From: Viridothelium virens
Lineage: Eukaryota > Ascomycota > Dothideomycetes > Trypetheliales > Trypetheliaceae
Assembly: GCA_010094025.1 (NCBI GenBank)
Contig: ML991771.1
Location: 186,001-250,000, forward strand
Direction: 5' to 3'
Length of the DNA stretch: 64,000 bases
In this document: positions 43,384-55,542 of the stretch, one piece after another
How the letters are laid out: the number at the start of each line of letters is the position of its first letter
Position numbering within the stretch: the stretch's first letter is position 1
Program-made: the position numbers and the translations under genes
The notes under the pieces: model-generated
The model's database searches: none
The model's input: the letters and a program-made list of their open reading frames with translations, nothing else
What the model was told of the DNA's origin: nothing

Positions 43384-46305
43384 TTAGAAGCGAGAATCAT
43401 GCAATACTCTGCCCACTCTCTCCAGCACCCTACGTCCTCCTAATATCCCCTCAAATCTCCTAATCCGTTCTTCTCTCCCCATCCTCACAAACGCACCCAA
43501 CCCATCTCCCAGTTCTACCTTCTCAGGATGCGCCCTAAGCTCCCCCAGCACCGCCTGCGCCGCAAACGCATTCATCCCCGCCCTTCTCAACCACCCTTCC
43601 CATAGCGTCTCCTCTCTCACCACCCTCCCTCCCCATCCAGGCATGCCAAACCGCACCATGAGCCCCACAATCCAGTGTGCAAGCTCGTCTTCACCGCCCG
43701 GTACATACGACACACTGACTTCGCCCTCGTCCTCCATACCCGTGGCGAAAGCAATCAGGTCCGCCAGGGCAAGAGCATCGCGTTCGTCCATCAACTGCGC
43801 AGAGCCATGCTGAGCTGTACTTCTCTCCTCCGCTGCGCTTGGATCCTGCGCCTCGAAGGTGGGGAATCTCGCAGGTGGAGAGGGCGCGATGGCGCCTTCG
43901 CTCACGAGAACGAGGAGGCGCTCGTAGCGGCGCGATATGCCGGCGATGCGACTCTTAATGCTTGTGATCTGCGTGCTGGCTTGGCCGGGGAGAGGGCGTT
44001 GTTTGATTCTCTGCAGGGTGGTCCAGAGGAGGCCGGTGGAGGGAGAGAGGGTGAGGTCGGCATCTGGGGCTATGTAGGGGGAGGATTGTGCGGAGGAGAA
44101 TGGGACGGAGTCGCGGGAGACGAAGTTGGCGGCGGAGAAGAGCTGTTCGAGGCGGCGGAAGAGATGGCGCTGGGTCAGGATTTGAGAGTTGATGAAGAAG
44201 GTGGTGGGTGTTGTTGGAATGGAGAGGGTAGAGAAGGGAAGTGCCTTCGTTGGGGGTGGTTCGGTCGCTACGAACGATGCGCTCCTTCGTCCGATGGCCT
44301 CTTCACGAGGGTTCGAAGGTGCGGGAAAGGGTTGCTCTTGAGCCGGTTCCGGTTTCTTAAACTGGCTTTCTTCGGTCGCGGGTATCCTTCTACCGCTATG
44401 CAGGCTCATGTAGTTTTGCAGCGCGGTCGCTGCTGAAAACAAGCCTCCGAACATCAGGCCGCTATCATGTTTTTGAGCTTCATTGCCCGCCTCTGGCGCA
44501 GGTGGGCAGAGAGATTTCTGGATTTCTCTCTGTGGAAGTTTGCTGGTCTCCAGAGGATAAGTTGACCTAGGTGGAATTTTCTTTGCAACTTTCTCTTCTC
44601 CGTCCATCTCAAGCCTTCGCTTTCTGATCAGTGACCGCATATCTTGTTCATCCACTATGAAAACTCCTTCCTCTAAATCGTCATCTTCCTCTTCGCTTGC
44701 ATCTAGAATACGCAATCCTTCCGGCTTCCATGTCAGTGAGGCGCTGTCGATGGTTTCGTCCATGTTGAGTTGCTCCAAAATTTTCACCAAGGTACCATCC
44801 CCTTGGACCTGCTCTTCATTCGCAAGCTTGGCTATCTTTGCCGGGAACGGGGTCCAAGTCAAATGTCGTTCAAGCTTTGAAATGCCTGGCCAGGGCTTCT
44901 CGTTTCTAAGGTTTTCGTGTTTGATCATCAAGAGCAGCCGTTTCTGAGAAGTCAACTCGGTCTCGGAATTGCCCGGCCGCCTATTTGCATCCTGAACAAA
45001 TTCCGTCCATGGCGGTTTCGACATTGTAAAGTCTAGGACAGGAACATTGACACGTGGAACATTGCCGCCTTCTCTAAGCTGCTCATGCTGAACCCTCTTT
45101 TCGGCCTCTTCCACAAGCGGCCTGAACATCTCGTCAAAGTACTTGTCATATTCGGCCTCAGATGTCAAAGAATTATCTTCTTTGCTCATGTATATTGACG
45201 GAATCTCCGGAACATGGTCCTCAAGAGACGCTTTGAAGGAAACTTTCTTGGCCCGTTTCCCTGGGCTTTCAAAGGTCATTGGCGGTGTCATTGGACCTTC
45301 GACCTTCAGATCTTCTGGACGCATGCGCTTAGGTAGGGGCGATGGTGGTGTATCCGTAATTGACTGCAGAGGGGCATAGACCTGTCCAACGACAGATTTT
45401 TCAGATCTCAAGTCATTGGAATCTGATGCTACTCCTTGCAGCATTAATCTTTCGTTCTTAAATAATCTCTGTTCCAGCTCTTCGGCTTCGGCCACCGTTG
45501 TGTTCGTACTTTCGGATAGAAGCTCGAGATTGGCGGCTGGAGAGGAAGGTATGCATGGTCCTCGTGGCGGTGAGAGAGGCAGTAACGGAGGTGTCAGAGG
45601 TTCCAATATCGCTGTTGATGTCCTATCTGGTAGTATGGAATCCATGGTATCTTTCTCGTCTTGAGCAGCGATGTCGTCCTTGATGGTGGACTGCATGTAG
45701 AGGAGGACATCTCGTCTCACAGAGATCTTCTCCGCTTTTAGTTGAACATCATATTGAGCTGGTAGTTCGTTACATGTCGAAGGCCAAGTCAGTCCTTGAT
45801 CCGCTTCCTCAACAAGCTCCTCAAACAGAAAATCATGTCTACTCTGTTGGTCATCTAATTGAAGCGCACGAAATGTACGCATATCAAGGTCATGATCAGT
45901 CCTGAGTAAAGGTACCTCGACTTGGAGACGTACCAGTCTTATCGGCTCGAACTGCTGGAGATCGTGAATGGGAGGGTCCTCAGCTTTGAGTGAGCTCATC
46001 CATCTGAGCTGCGCTGCGGCCTCTTGGCTGATGTTGAGACGCTCCTGCAGACCTGCCTCCTCCAGCCTCCGAACGGACGCGCCATGGATTGGATCGAAAA
46101 CTTCATCAAAGTTATCATTATCCGACAAGAGAGGCGGCCTGATAATTTCCAGCGCATTGAGCTTGGTAAAATCTTGGCATAATCCGTAGAAGCGTGCGTA
46201 TTCAACGATATTGAATTCATCATACTCTTCCTCATTGCTTTCATTGCTTTGGAGAGCATCCTCGCCATGAAATGACTTACACTCAATCTTTAATTTGTCC
46301 TCCAT
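43384..46305 (-). CDS. XPF-like protein, candidate ZIP2/SHOC1-type meiotic factor
   Basis: Single exon, 973 residues from the ATG at 46305 (the frame extends four codons further to a TTG only). The first ~720 residues are acidic and poorly conserved-looking, with short blocks such as EEGVFIVDEQDMRSLIRKRR. The last ~260 resemble a degenerate XPF-type module: FFINSQILTQRHLFRRLEQL, YERLLVLVSEG, VSYVPGGEDELAHWIVGLM, then a helix-hairpin-helix-like end with GLGAFVRMGREERIRRFEG and GGRRVLERVGRVL. The ERKxxxD nuclease signature of active XPF is absent. Such inactive XPF-like proteins include ZIP2/SHOC1 of the meiotic ZMM crossover group, and two MCB boxes just upstream fit cell-cycle or meiotic control. 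The assignment is inference; a family of unknown function remains possible. Confidence 0.45.
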   Translation of the reverse strand: MEDKLKIECKSFHGEDALQSNESNEEEYDEFNIVEYARFYGLCQDFTKLNALEIIRPPLLSDNDNFDEVFDPIHGASVRRLEEAGLQERLNISQEAAAQLRWMSSLKAEDPPIHDLQQFEPIRLVRLQVEVPLLRTDHDLDMRTFRALQLDDQQSRHDFLFEELVEEADQGLTWPSTCNELPAQYDVQLKAEKISVRRDVLLYMQSTIKDDIAAQDEKDTMDSILPDRTSTAILEPLTPPLLPLSPPRGPCIPSSPAANLELLSESTNTTVAEAEELEQRLFKNERLMLQGVASDSNDLRSEKSVVGQVYAPLQSITDTPPSPLPKRMRPEDLKVEGPMTPPMTFESPGKRAKKVSFKASLEDHVPEIPSIYMSKEDNSLTSEAEYDKYFDEMFRPLVEEAEKRVQHEQLREGGNVPRVNVPVLDFTMSKPPWTEFVQDANRRPGNSETELTSQKRLLLMIKHENLRNEKPWPGISKLERHLTWTPFPAKIAKLANEEQVQGDGTLVKILEQLNMDETIDSASLTWKPEGLRILDASEEEDDDLEEGVFIVDEQDMRSLIRKRRLEMDGEEKVAKKIPPRSTYPLETSKLPQREIQKSLCPPAPEAGNEAQKHDSGLMFGGLFSAATALQNYMSLHSGRRIPATEESQFKKPEPAQEQPFPAPSNPREEAIGRRSASFVATEPPPTKALPFSTLSIPTTPTTFFINSQILTQRHLFRRLEQLFSAANFVSRDSVPFSSAQSSPYIAPDADLTLSPSTGLLWTTLQRIKQRPLPGQASTQITSIKSRIAGISRRYERLLVLVSEGAIAPSPPARFPTFEAQDPSAAEERSTAQHGSAQLMDERDALALADLIAFATGMEDEGEVSVSYVPGGEDELAHWIVGLMVRFGMPGWGGRVVREETLWEGWLRRAGMNAFAAQAVLGELRAHPEKVELGDGLGAFVRMGREERIRRFEGILGGRRVLERVGRVLHDSRF

Positions 46306-46318
46306 TACGTGAGTCAAA

Positions 46319-46334
46319 ACGCGTCTTGACGCGT
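46319..46334 (-). promoter_or_regulatory. Tandem MluI cell-cycle boxes (ACGCGT x2)
   Basis: Two exact ACGCGT palindromes at 46319-46324 and 46329-46334, 14-29 bases before the start codon of the XPF-like gene. ACGCGT is the MBF/DSC1 site that controls G1/S and premeiotic genes in yeasts. Close tandem spacing and position argue against chance. Confidence 0.55.
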
Positions 46335-48118
46335 TACATTCATGACGCGGCTAAGAATCCTTCATCAAATAGCCGCAACAGAACCCAGAGATGTTTTGCT
46401 TAGCAGCCGGAAATGTGATTTTAATGAGCGCAGAAGCGGAAAAGGTCCGAGCAGTTTTACGTGCAGCGTGCAACAGATACACTTACTATGATCCCAGCAA
46501 TGGTGACAGAATGGCAGGAAGTTCGGACGAGGACCGAAAACTGAGCTTGAAGTGTCACCTCCATCTTCGAGCGCCTACCTAACCTAGGGATTCGAGCAGT
46601 GAACGCTCCAGGAATGCAAAGGTTCCTGTCGCCAACCTGGGAATGGAACTCGCGATGATGGCATTTGAGGGTTTACAACAAATTGTTAGTAATAAACTTA
46701 GCAAGCCGCGCCTTTCCTATGCTGGTCGAGAACAAAAATCAACAACGCCCAATTTGAGTGATAAGATAGTTTCAAAGTTTCGTATGGGCAAAGCAGTCCA
46801 AGAAGTTTCAATTGGACAGGTTGCTCGATCAAGTCGCAATATCTCGCTGTTGTGATTGGAGTGCCACCGCTCCGTCATTTGGTCTCTCACACATACATAT
46901 CTCATTGCAACTTTTCTCTCTGAGCAGCTCTGGGACAATGCAAAACAAATTTTGCTGCACGTTAATACTGATAGTATGGGTGGTTCGACATGTTGCTTGC
47001 CTTTCCTCTGCGCAAGAGGTTGGAAGAGGATCCTATCGATGACACAACGGACAAGAGTAAACAGGATGGTCTCGCAGCGAAAATCGAATCGGGATCCGGT
47101 TCCTATGAATCGTTGACAATGAGTAGGGATATGAGATAGACTCGCCTTCGGATCTCCGCTTTGCAAGATAATTGATCCCGGACGGAGTACCGTAACTACC
47201 GTATCTCCAACCTGGCAAGCATGAGGTTGGCCCATGTCTCAATCGTCGCGTGCATTATTATAGTCTCCTTTTGCTAGTCGTTTTTCCTCGGGACGAGGAG
47301 TGGCCACTTAAGGATGTCGTCTAAAGTTGAGATTTGCTCCTAGAGCAGCCTTTCCCGTGCTGATGCCGTCCAAGCTTCGCCGAACCCCAGCTTCCATTTC
47401 TCTTAGCCAATTGGAGCCCGAAGAGCTTGGAGCTGCCGTGTTCACCATGGGTCGTGAATGAGACTCCAAGTGTTTGAAGCATGCCCAAAGTTCGGCTACT
47501 CTTCTTCTGTATTGTAAGGAAATTAAGGTGTGGGAATACATGCGAGGGCTAGATAAAGGGGGTCTGTATTCCAATTACTATCCTCCTTTAAGGAATTCTG
47601 TAAGTGCCCTTTCGGCTGAGAGACTTTTAAATAGCATCGTCTCATGCATGATATGGTTGAAGTATCGAAATAGTAATGATGTGACTGGTTGTACAATACT
47701 GGAGTAATAATCTATATTGTAGCCATCGTAGAGCTTCGATCAGAGTGGTAGAAAAGCTTATGTGGTAGCTACATTTCTTTGTTCGCTGCCTGCTCTCAGT
47801 GGCGAAAACCAAGACGTTGGCCATAGAAGGTGGTAAAATGCTGAATTGAATTTAAATCCAAGCTATTGTGGGTATGAAGTAGACTATACATGCGATGTTA
47901 ACAACAGACATATTGGAGCGCCATATTAATGATCCCTTTTGAACACCATAACCGTTCCCTTGGACGTCGTTAATCGTCTTGCGCAGGCCTAATGCATGCA
48001 ACTCCATGGACATTTATGATGGTCGCTAAATTGCTTGGGAAGGAAGTTTTTGGCTCGAAACAGCTTCGTTTCAGAGCCCTGATAAAGCGGATGGGGATGA
48101 CGTTGTAGGCGTTGGTGC
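46335..48118. other. 1.8 kb intergenic region
   Basis: Upstream DNA of the XPF-like gene and 3' flank of the dioxygenase gene. The longest frame (minus 47235-46717, 172 codons) shows no domain, no clear start context and no splice partner. No repeat recognised. Confidence 0.5.
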
Positions 48119-49384
48119 TTAATCATTGTAATTCTGTTGACCAGCGCCGTCCTTGTTCACTTGCGGGAGACCCCATTTGGCGTTGAACTCTTCTTCCTGG
48201 GACGTACTCGCGGGATCGAATACTGGACGCTCGGCATGACAAGCAACGCGGACAGCATGACGGCGGTGCGGTGCGAAGCCGTACGTTGCGGTGTGGTTCT
48301 AAAATTTCGTCAGCGATGGCTACCAGCTATTGAAGTGTCACGCTCAACTTACGCAGACCCGATTATCCCAGAAGGCAACATCGCCCTTGTTCCATGAAAA
48401 GCGAGCGTGGCCCTCTTGAGTTGTGGCGATAACCTCCGATAGATACCGGAGGATGTAATCACTCTCGGTCTTGGGCACGCCAACGATCTTCGTAACAAAT
48501 CCAGGATTATAGAACAGTGACTTCCAGCCAGTGACAGGGTTTGTACGGATGAGTGGATGCTCTGTAACGACAGCATCACGTCTGACAGGACGACCAATAG
48601 CGCGGGAGCCATCAGCTTGTATCTCAGCTGAATGAAGTGCGGTAAGGTTTTCAAGATATTTCTGCATTCCCGCAGACATAGCATCATAAGCAGCATATTG
48701 AGAAGACCACAAAGTATCACCTCCACCGCCGCGTGGTGGACCGGTGAGAATTTTGAGTGAGGTGTATGAAGGAGGCTGGATCTCATACGTGACGTCTGAA
48801 TGCCAGAGGAAAGTGGGCGTAAACATGGCCCTCATGTCCTTGGACTTTTCATCATTGTAGACAACGTGGACATCGTCCAGGCCTCCTTGACGGGGGACAG
48901 CAGTAGTAGCGTGCTTGTGAAGGGTACCCATATAACTGCCGAGCTCGCGCTGAGCGTGAACGTCGAGATCGTGCTGATCACGGAAGAAGACAACACCCCG
49001 AGTCGCGATTAGACGAGCAAGGTCGTTCTTTTGAGCATCAGTAAGCTTGGCGAGGTTGACACCATGGATTTCAGTGCCAATCTTAGGCGTGTAGTCAAAG
49101 ATGTCGGTCGCGTCGGCAAGGAGGTTCTCAAATTTCGGGTGGCCTAGTAAACCCTTGTCTGTATACGGCACTTCCTTCAATTCGTCCCAATGAATATCCG
49201 GGAAGCTTGGCCTGAGACCCTCGTATTCATAGTCATCGTGCTCCACAACCTCGGTACGGCCTGGCTCATAGTTGCGTACAGAGGCGGGCTTAGTGGAGGC
49301 GGAGAGCTTATCTAAGGATAAGGATTTGACTTCATTTACGGGAAGCGATTGAGGCAAAGTGTTGCCCTGCAAATACGGTGCCAT
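48119..49384 (-). CDS. TauD/TfdA-family Fe(II)/2-oxoglutarate dioxygenase (sulfonate/taurine type)
   Basis: Exons 49384-48353 and 48298-48119 (intron 54 bases) give 403 residues. The jelly-roll core shows LARLIATRGVVFFRDQHDLD, the iron-binding H-x-D in FLWHSDVTYEIQPPSYTSL, and GGGGDTLWSSQYAAYDAMS. Splicing forms FWDNRVCNHTATYGFAPHRR, which carries the distal iron-binding His, with the 2-oxoglutarate-binding Arg soon after (RRHAVRV). All catalytic residues appear intact. Fungal relatives release sulfite from taurine and other sulfonates as a sulfur source (JLP1-like), but the specificity here is not determined. The N-terminal 45 residues are an extension before the catalytic domain. Confidence 0.9.
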
Positions 49385-52300
49385 GGCGTCACAGCGAAAG
49401 AGAAAGATTATGGTTCTGAAGTTGTAAGCAGCGACGTGGCTTGAATTATGGAGTTCTACCCGGAGAGACGAGACGGGGGAATAGTTGTAATGGAGAATTG
49501 CGGTAAAAAATCCGACGAAAAGAAATGGGAGTCGAAGGGAGCTGCAGGAATATAAGTAATTTCGATAATGCCAAGCTTACCACAACAGCGCCGATCACGT
49601 CAAATTGATGGAGCAAGCGCAGACAGGAGTGCCACCGTAAAGTAAAGGGCAGCGATATCACGCAATCGCTGTTGTCCGTCACCTCATTTGCACGCGACAG
49701 AGCGAGAGTAAAGCCCCACATAAGCTAGGCTAGCACAGCACCATATAGTGCGGCTCTTGACATAGATGACAGCGACTTAGCTGGTACATATTGGCCAAGC
49801 TAGTACGGAGTAAGCGTTAACTGCCTGGGAACAACAGGGTTAGACTGCACATTCCTAAAAGCAAATTGGCTGATTAGGAATCGGGTTGCCAGATGATACC
49901 AACAGGAAAACTACTCTCCATGAGGTGAGTGACGTTGGTGCGTCTCGGTTGGATAAAGCTCGATGACGCCTAGCAACGCGTGTCCCAGCTGGCACAACGA
50001 ACTGCTCATGTTGGCGTTTGAAGAGATTGTCAGGAAAGGGCGAGTTGTGCGATGAGGTTGTGTTAGCAGAGCCTCGATCTGCACTCCTGACGCACGCTTG
50101 CCACGTAAGCGCAAGCGTCGATATTATCACCAATCGGGATCCAGGAGCCTTAGGGCCCGCCTTCTCTATGCAGTACCCCAGAATTACCACCCAGTCCAGG
50201 ATGCCAGGGGGCACCGGCGCGTCCGCAGGGCAGAATGGCGAAATAGACACCAAATATCACGAATCAACCTGGCGAAGGAACGCATATTAATCGCTGTCCG
50301 CCTCCCCCGGCACTGGAAAGGTCCGCGCGAAATTCATATTTCGTATGTGCTAACCGTCAGCCCTCTCGGACACCCCGACCTTATTCCAGTGCCAAATTCA
50401 AAATAAATAACATGCCTTGCTAAAACACGATGCTGGAGTGTACGTTCCGTACTGCGCAGGAGCGCACGCGATACTGCAGGCCTTGGCCATGGACTTCGCT
50501 GGAACGGAGCGGCACAGAGGAACGGAATGAGAGCCCAAGCGAATTCCCTCCTAGTTCTTACTGGTACTTCTCGGTCTGGCGGTGACGGACTTCGCATCTG
50601 TCTGCGCGCGCTGCTCCGGATCTTTCTTAGCGTATGTGGAGAACTCACCGTAGTCTTCTCTGAGGGACACCGCAGCGACGCGCAATAATTGGTCCTGGCG
50701 TCGAAGCGCCTTTTTGCCATTATCAATCCGATTCGTCCCATCAACTCATCAGTGCTGTGAACCTCGGACGCCTTTGGGCGCTGATCATCGGCTATCATAA
50801 CTCTCTCGCAACGGACATAGTCGCAGGATGCGAAGATCTGAGAAAGGAAGTTGCTCTGTCGAACTGGCCGAGAAGACACAACAGGAACAGTCAAGGATTC
50901 GTTTGCTGTTCGAATGATTAATCACTGGCTCTCCAAGCTGATCGCACGATGCATTTGCATTGCACATCTCGTCGGTCGGGAATGCTGCATGCATGACTGC
51001 ATCTAAAGCTTTCGCTATTCCGAAAACCACCGGATCTTAATGGAAATTGAACTAAGATTAGTCATGCAATATGCTTTATTGTACGGACTGCTCAACAGTA
51101 CATAACGGGCGAAGTTCCGGACAATTCTGCGACTGAGCACTTACCAAAATTTGGTTGAGCTGTAAAGGTCTCTTTGGTTAACCAATCAGGGCCCGGCTGG
51201 TATCAAGGCCGGTTAAGCAGCGGTAAGTCGCCAACAGCGAGCAACATCAAACGAGGCCATGATCCCCGTCCTGGGCTGCGTGGCTAGTCCGTTGGCCATC
51301 GGGGGGCCATCTCAAGGTTGAACTAAGAGAAACACCAGTCACAAACCATGGAACAGAAGGGAGAAGATTTTCGAACTCCGGATTCGGAAGCTACATTTGG
51401 AATATTGATCCTTAGTTCAATTGGCATCTTCAGGCAATTCCTCTGTCCGGAGAAATGCCTGTACCTCTAACGTTATTTACATATAAAAGCGAGGCAGAAG
51501 TCACTTTGGCGCCGTCTGTTCAGTTGTGTGGCAACCATCGTTGCGAAATCATTGTATGTTTTTCGGACCGCCTTAACTGATGTTCAACAGACAGCAGGCA
51601 TTGATCTGCAATTTTCACTTTTCTATCGCAGCTCGTTTAACATTTCCTCCAAAATTTCATGAAATAACTAACGTTCTCGGCTGCTATCTCGATCCCACCT
51701 TTGATAACTGTCCCCACATACGCTAGCAGATTTTCGGCCATACGATCCCTCTGCGGTTGACCAGCCTCCCACATCCCGAGTCGTCCGGACCATGAATGCT
51801 GCTGGTCGGCATGAGTCTGGTCTTTCGGTCAGGAGCTCAGCCTGGAAGTTGGTCACTTGCAGCTCTATCCCGCTTCTTGTCCCGCTCTCCTGGTCAACAA
51901 CGGACAACCAATGTCTTCACGCCACATGACCGAGTCCGCCACTTAGTCATGGAAACTTGCAGTGCCCATGACTGAGATGAGGGGTGCCTGTAGGCGAAGT
52001 TGGGCTGCGCCTTAAGCCCTCAAACGGTACTGGGATGGCCATAGCCCGGGTCAACAGCAGAACCGACGAACTCGCCATGGAATATAGTGTCATTAAGGCC
52101 GAAAACCCGCGACGTCTCTGATGTAACATGTCAAAGCCATAATTGAAGCCGCAAGAAACAATGTGAATTTTCTGTTCCGATGAATGCCACCTAGGTTGCT
52201 TTTTCCAACACTGACAATTCGTGGAAAATTACCCACATAGGTTTTCTGGATATCTCCCTGTTACTCCGCATGCCAGGCAGATATCGTGGCGTGGTCTGAG

Positions 52301-53255
52301 TTGCATTCTGCATGTGGACTCGGGAAGTTTGCCACTCCTTGGCCTACGTTAGCGCTTTGTTCCTGGCCTGCTCTGGCCTCCCGTACGTCTGGTATGCAAC
52401 CTGGCTCCGGAAGAAGGTACTTGCCAGTGACTTGACCAGTCTGGCCGGGTCTCCAAGAGACCGCGATGCACGTAGGCGCAAACGGAAGTTCGTAATCGTA
52501 GCAAAACTCTTTACGTCGATTCTTCGAACTCTGGACTTCGCCAGCGGATCGCGAATTGGCCATCGTGTATACGATCCTGTTACACAAAGAGACCACTCAA
52601 ATCCACCGTGTCAATGATCATATTCATTTGATATAATGTCTTGCCATACATATCTTGCGTAACGATCCTAATCGTATAACGTGTAGACTGACTTGGCTGA
52701 GACTGCTCGATCTATATCAATATTGATAAGCGGTCAAAGATTACGACTAAGTGAGCAAAGTGTTCATTGCATTCTTCATAACAGACGGTATTTGGAAAAC
52801 AACAAATCATTGATCTTCGCAGGCTCTCCAACGTCAATTACGACGCTAGACCGCTTGATTTGCTGTCATCCATCATGCTGGAGGGGCCATTGATAATGCT
52901 TATACTTTGAGTAATAGGCCGTATTAAAGAAATACCCATTCTTGATTTTAAGCCTGGAAAAATCTCCGAAGTCTTCTTATAGCACCCATAAGTTCTGCCA
53001 GGCAATGAGGTATCGCTACTCGTTTCATTTCGTTTCGTTTCGCTCTCCAAACATGCAAAAAATAAAGTCGACTATTTGGAGTTTCTGCATATTGATTACG
53101 ACAGTGAAAATGCTTATGGACAATATTATACAATGTCAAAATATTTTTTAATAGAAATCTGTCCGCTTGAAGAGTAGACGTGCCTTTCAGAAGGACCATG
53201 GAAACTGCTACGCTCGACCTGTGATCGATAATAATACACGTCGTGACCGTATACT
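49385..53255. other. 3.9 kb gene-poor region
   Basis: No gene supported. The longest frame (minus 50894-50334, 186 codons) is compositionally odd and unlike any family I know. A TATAAAA element at 51483-51489 is not followed by a recognisable coding exon. A short TTTCG repeat tract occurs at about 53022-53041. The right ~300 bases are AT-rich and probably the 3' flank of NUP49. Confidence 0.45.
53022..53041. repeat. Short TTTCG-type microsatellite
   Basis: Roughly four imperfect copies of a TTTCG unit. Of no evident function. Confidence 0.7.
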
Positions 53256-55197
53256 CTATGCTCTTGCAAACCCGCCCAATCTTCCCCATCCATTACCTCC
53301 TATCGAACCGCCAAATCCATTTCTGCCTAACCCATTTGTACCTCCCAGCATGAACTCCTGTACCTGCTCCCTACACGCACCAACACTCCCTGCCACGTGT
53401 AAGATGCCGTTCTCAAACTCCCTTAATACCGTTGCAAGCTCTCTCAGATTCTCCTCCTTTCGACTGACCCCTTCCTCCCCACCCGCCTTCTCCCTCCCCT
53501 TCCTCGCCATCAGTTCCTTCGTCTGCCGAATCGCTCCCTGCTCCACCGTCCTCAAGTGCTCTTCAATCTCCCGCATATTCCCCGTATACCGCTCCAACAG
53601 CGCCTCCATCTCCCTCACCACCCCCTCAAAATACCCCACCAAGTCCGTCGCAGCAGCCACCTCCTCAGCCGGATCAGCCCCTCCACTCCCACCCACCCCG
53701 GTCTGCGCCGGCCTCGCATGGTAATGATGCTGCGCACTCGCCCACATCCCCGGGTAATGAAACCTTTCCGGCAACTTCAGATTCTCCAGCGCGCGAAACG
53801 CCCGCTTGGCATCCTCGCCATCCCTCTCCACCACCTCCCTAAGGTCGCGGATGGCGCGCGTGTCGTTATCGATGCCGGCTTCGGCGGTCTCGAGCCTCGC
53901 CGCGACGAAGCCGACGTCCGGCGCGATGTACGAGAGGGAGTCGGCGTGGGACGGCAGCAGCTGCGCGCACTGCTCGGCGTGCGAGATCTGCTGCGCGATG
54001 AAGGTGTCGATTTTTTCGATCGTCGATTGTACGTCGGTGTGCAGGTCGTTGAAGCGTGTCGTGCCTCGGATTTGGGTGAGGTCGATGGTCACGCCGGGGA
54101 CGGTGGTTGGGGCGCTGGGACCTGGTTGCGTGGAGGTGGGTTGTGCGGTGTTGGTGGATTGGCCCATGGTTAGGGGCCCCGGGAAGAGGGATTGGCTGGG
54201 GCGCTGGGCGGTGGAGGAGCCGAATAGGGAGGCGGTTGCGGCGCGGCCTTGGGCGCCGAGGGTGCCGAAGGCGCTGGATTGAGGTTGGGGGGGTTGCTGT
54301 TGTTGGGGCTGGGATTGGCCTACGAAGCTGTTGCCAAAGAGGGAGGTGCTCTGCTGAGGTTGGGATTGCGGTTGACCGAAGGTACTGCCACCGAACAACG
54401 ATGTGTTTTGCTGCGGTTGAGACTGCTGGGATTGCCCCAGGCTTCCAAAGAGCCCAGTGCTAGGTTGCTGAGGTTGGGACTGCTGCTGCTGGCCATAAAC
54501 TTGATTAGCCTAGATCGAGAGAAAGTATTCTGTCTGAGCTGGTACCTTCTGCCCGAGGCTACTGAACAAGCCTCCGCCTTGGCTCTGATTTTGGTTCGGC
54601 TGACTACCAAACAAGCCGCCTCCTGCCTGCGGCTGTGTGCTCGAGGCGCCAAATAGCGCAGATCCAGACGGTGCATTGCTTTGCTGAGGTTGTGATGTTG
54701 TACTCGAACCAAAAAGTCCTCCACCTTGCTTAGGTTGCGACGCTGCGTTGGAGCCGAACAGTCCTCCACTTTGCTGCGGTTGTGGGGTCGCTGATCCGAA
54801 TAGACCGCCAGGCTGAGGTTGTGAGCCAGCCGTGCTCGGACCGAAGAGGCCTGCACCCTGCTGAGGTTGAGAGGTATTTGTTGTGGAGCCAAACAGTGAT
54901 CCAGCTTGTGCCGGCTGAGAAGTGGTTGTGCTCGAGCCGAAAAGGCCACTGCCCTGCTGTTGAGGCTGACTGGATGAAGTTCCGCCACTACATATGACAT
55001 GCATCAGTATCTGATCAAGTGAATTTCGTCAATATGAAAATGCAAAAGCTGCTGATTTTGGAGCTCTTTGGATGAGGCGCTTGCTTAAAGCTGTGGAGTA
55101 ATAGAGTACCAGCTTACAATAAAGACGAGCCTCCAGCAGCAGCTCCACCACCAGTATTTATGCTCAAGCCATTTGGGTTCTTTCCGAAGAAAGACAT
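53256..55197 (-). CDS. NUP49: FG nucleoporin Nup49 (Nup58/45-type, Nsp1 complex)
   Basis: Component of the central channel (Nsp1-Nup57-Nup49) of the nuclear pore, binding transport receptors through FG repeats. Exons 55197-55118, 54987-54546 and 54488-53256 give 584 residues. The first exon begins MSFFGKNPNGLSINTGGG. Exon 2 is almost wholly GLFG/LFGS repeats spaced by Gln/Ser/Pro-rich linkers. Exon 3 starts with more repeats, then a short conserved strand (PGVTIDLTQIRGTTRFNDL) and long heptad helices (about 300-560, for example IEKIDTFIAQQISHAEQCAQ) that form the Nsp1-complex coiled coil. The acceptor of intron 2 lies in a run of CAG triplets, so its start could shift by one or two Gln codons. 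It shares a 345-base promoter with FIP1. Confidence 0.92.
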
Positions 55198-55542
55198 GGC
55201 GTCAGTAGCGTTTAAGATAGCCTCTAGAGGCCGTCTTTAGTAGATGCGCGGACGTTATTTCGTACTGCGAGATATAGGAATAATCGTAAGGAGGCAGAGA
55301 CTGGAAGTCCCCACTCAGGCGATATAGCCTGGCAACACCGTGGGTTGATTGGAGTGATTGAGGGAGTATAGTGGAGAACGAAGGGTTGTAATGTGAGAGC
55401 AAACGCGTCGTCAGAAATCCATACGCCCCTCGCGGCGCAAAGCTCCCCAAATAGGCTAGGTCCAAACTTCGGAGCTCCAAAGTCCTCCACAACCTTCCAA
55501 TTCACAGTAACTCGCTCGAGAGTCCTGACCAAAGTTTGTGGA
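55198..55542. promoter_or_regulatory. Divergent promoter, NUP49 / FIP1
   Basis: 345 bases between the two start codons. No TATA box or known factor site recognised. Confidence 0.5.

Noticed and set aside
46717-47235. Minus-strand frame of 172 codons
   Set aside because: No recognisable domain and no splice partner; composition looks like random intergenic DNA.
50334-50894. Minus-strand frame of 186 codons
   Set aside because: Long but with arginine/serine/proline bias, no domain, and no supporting start context.
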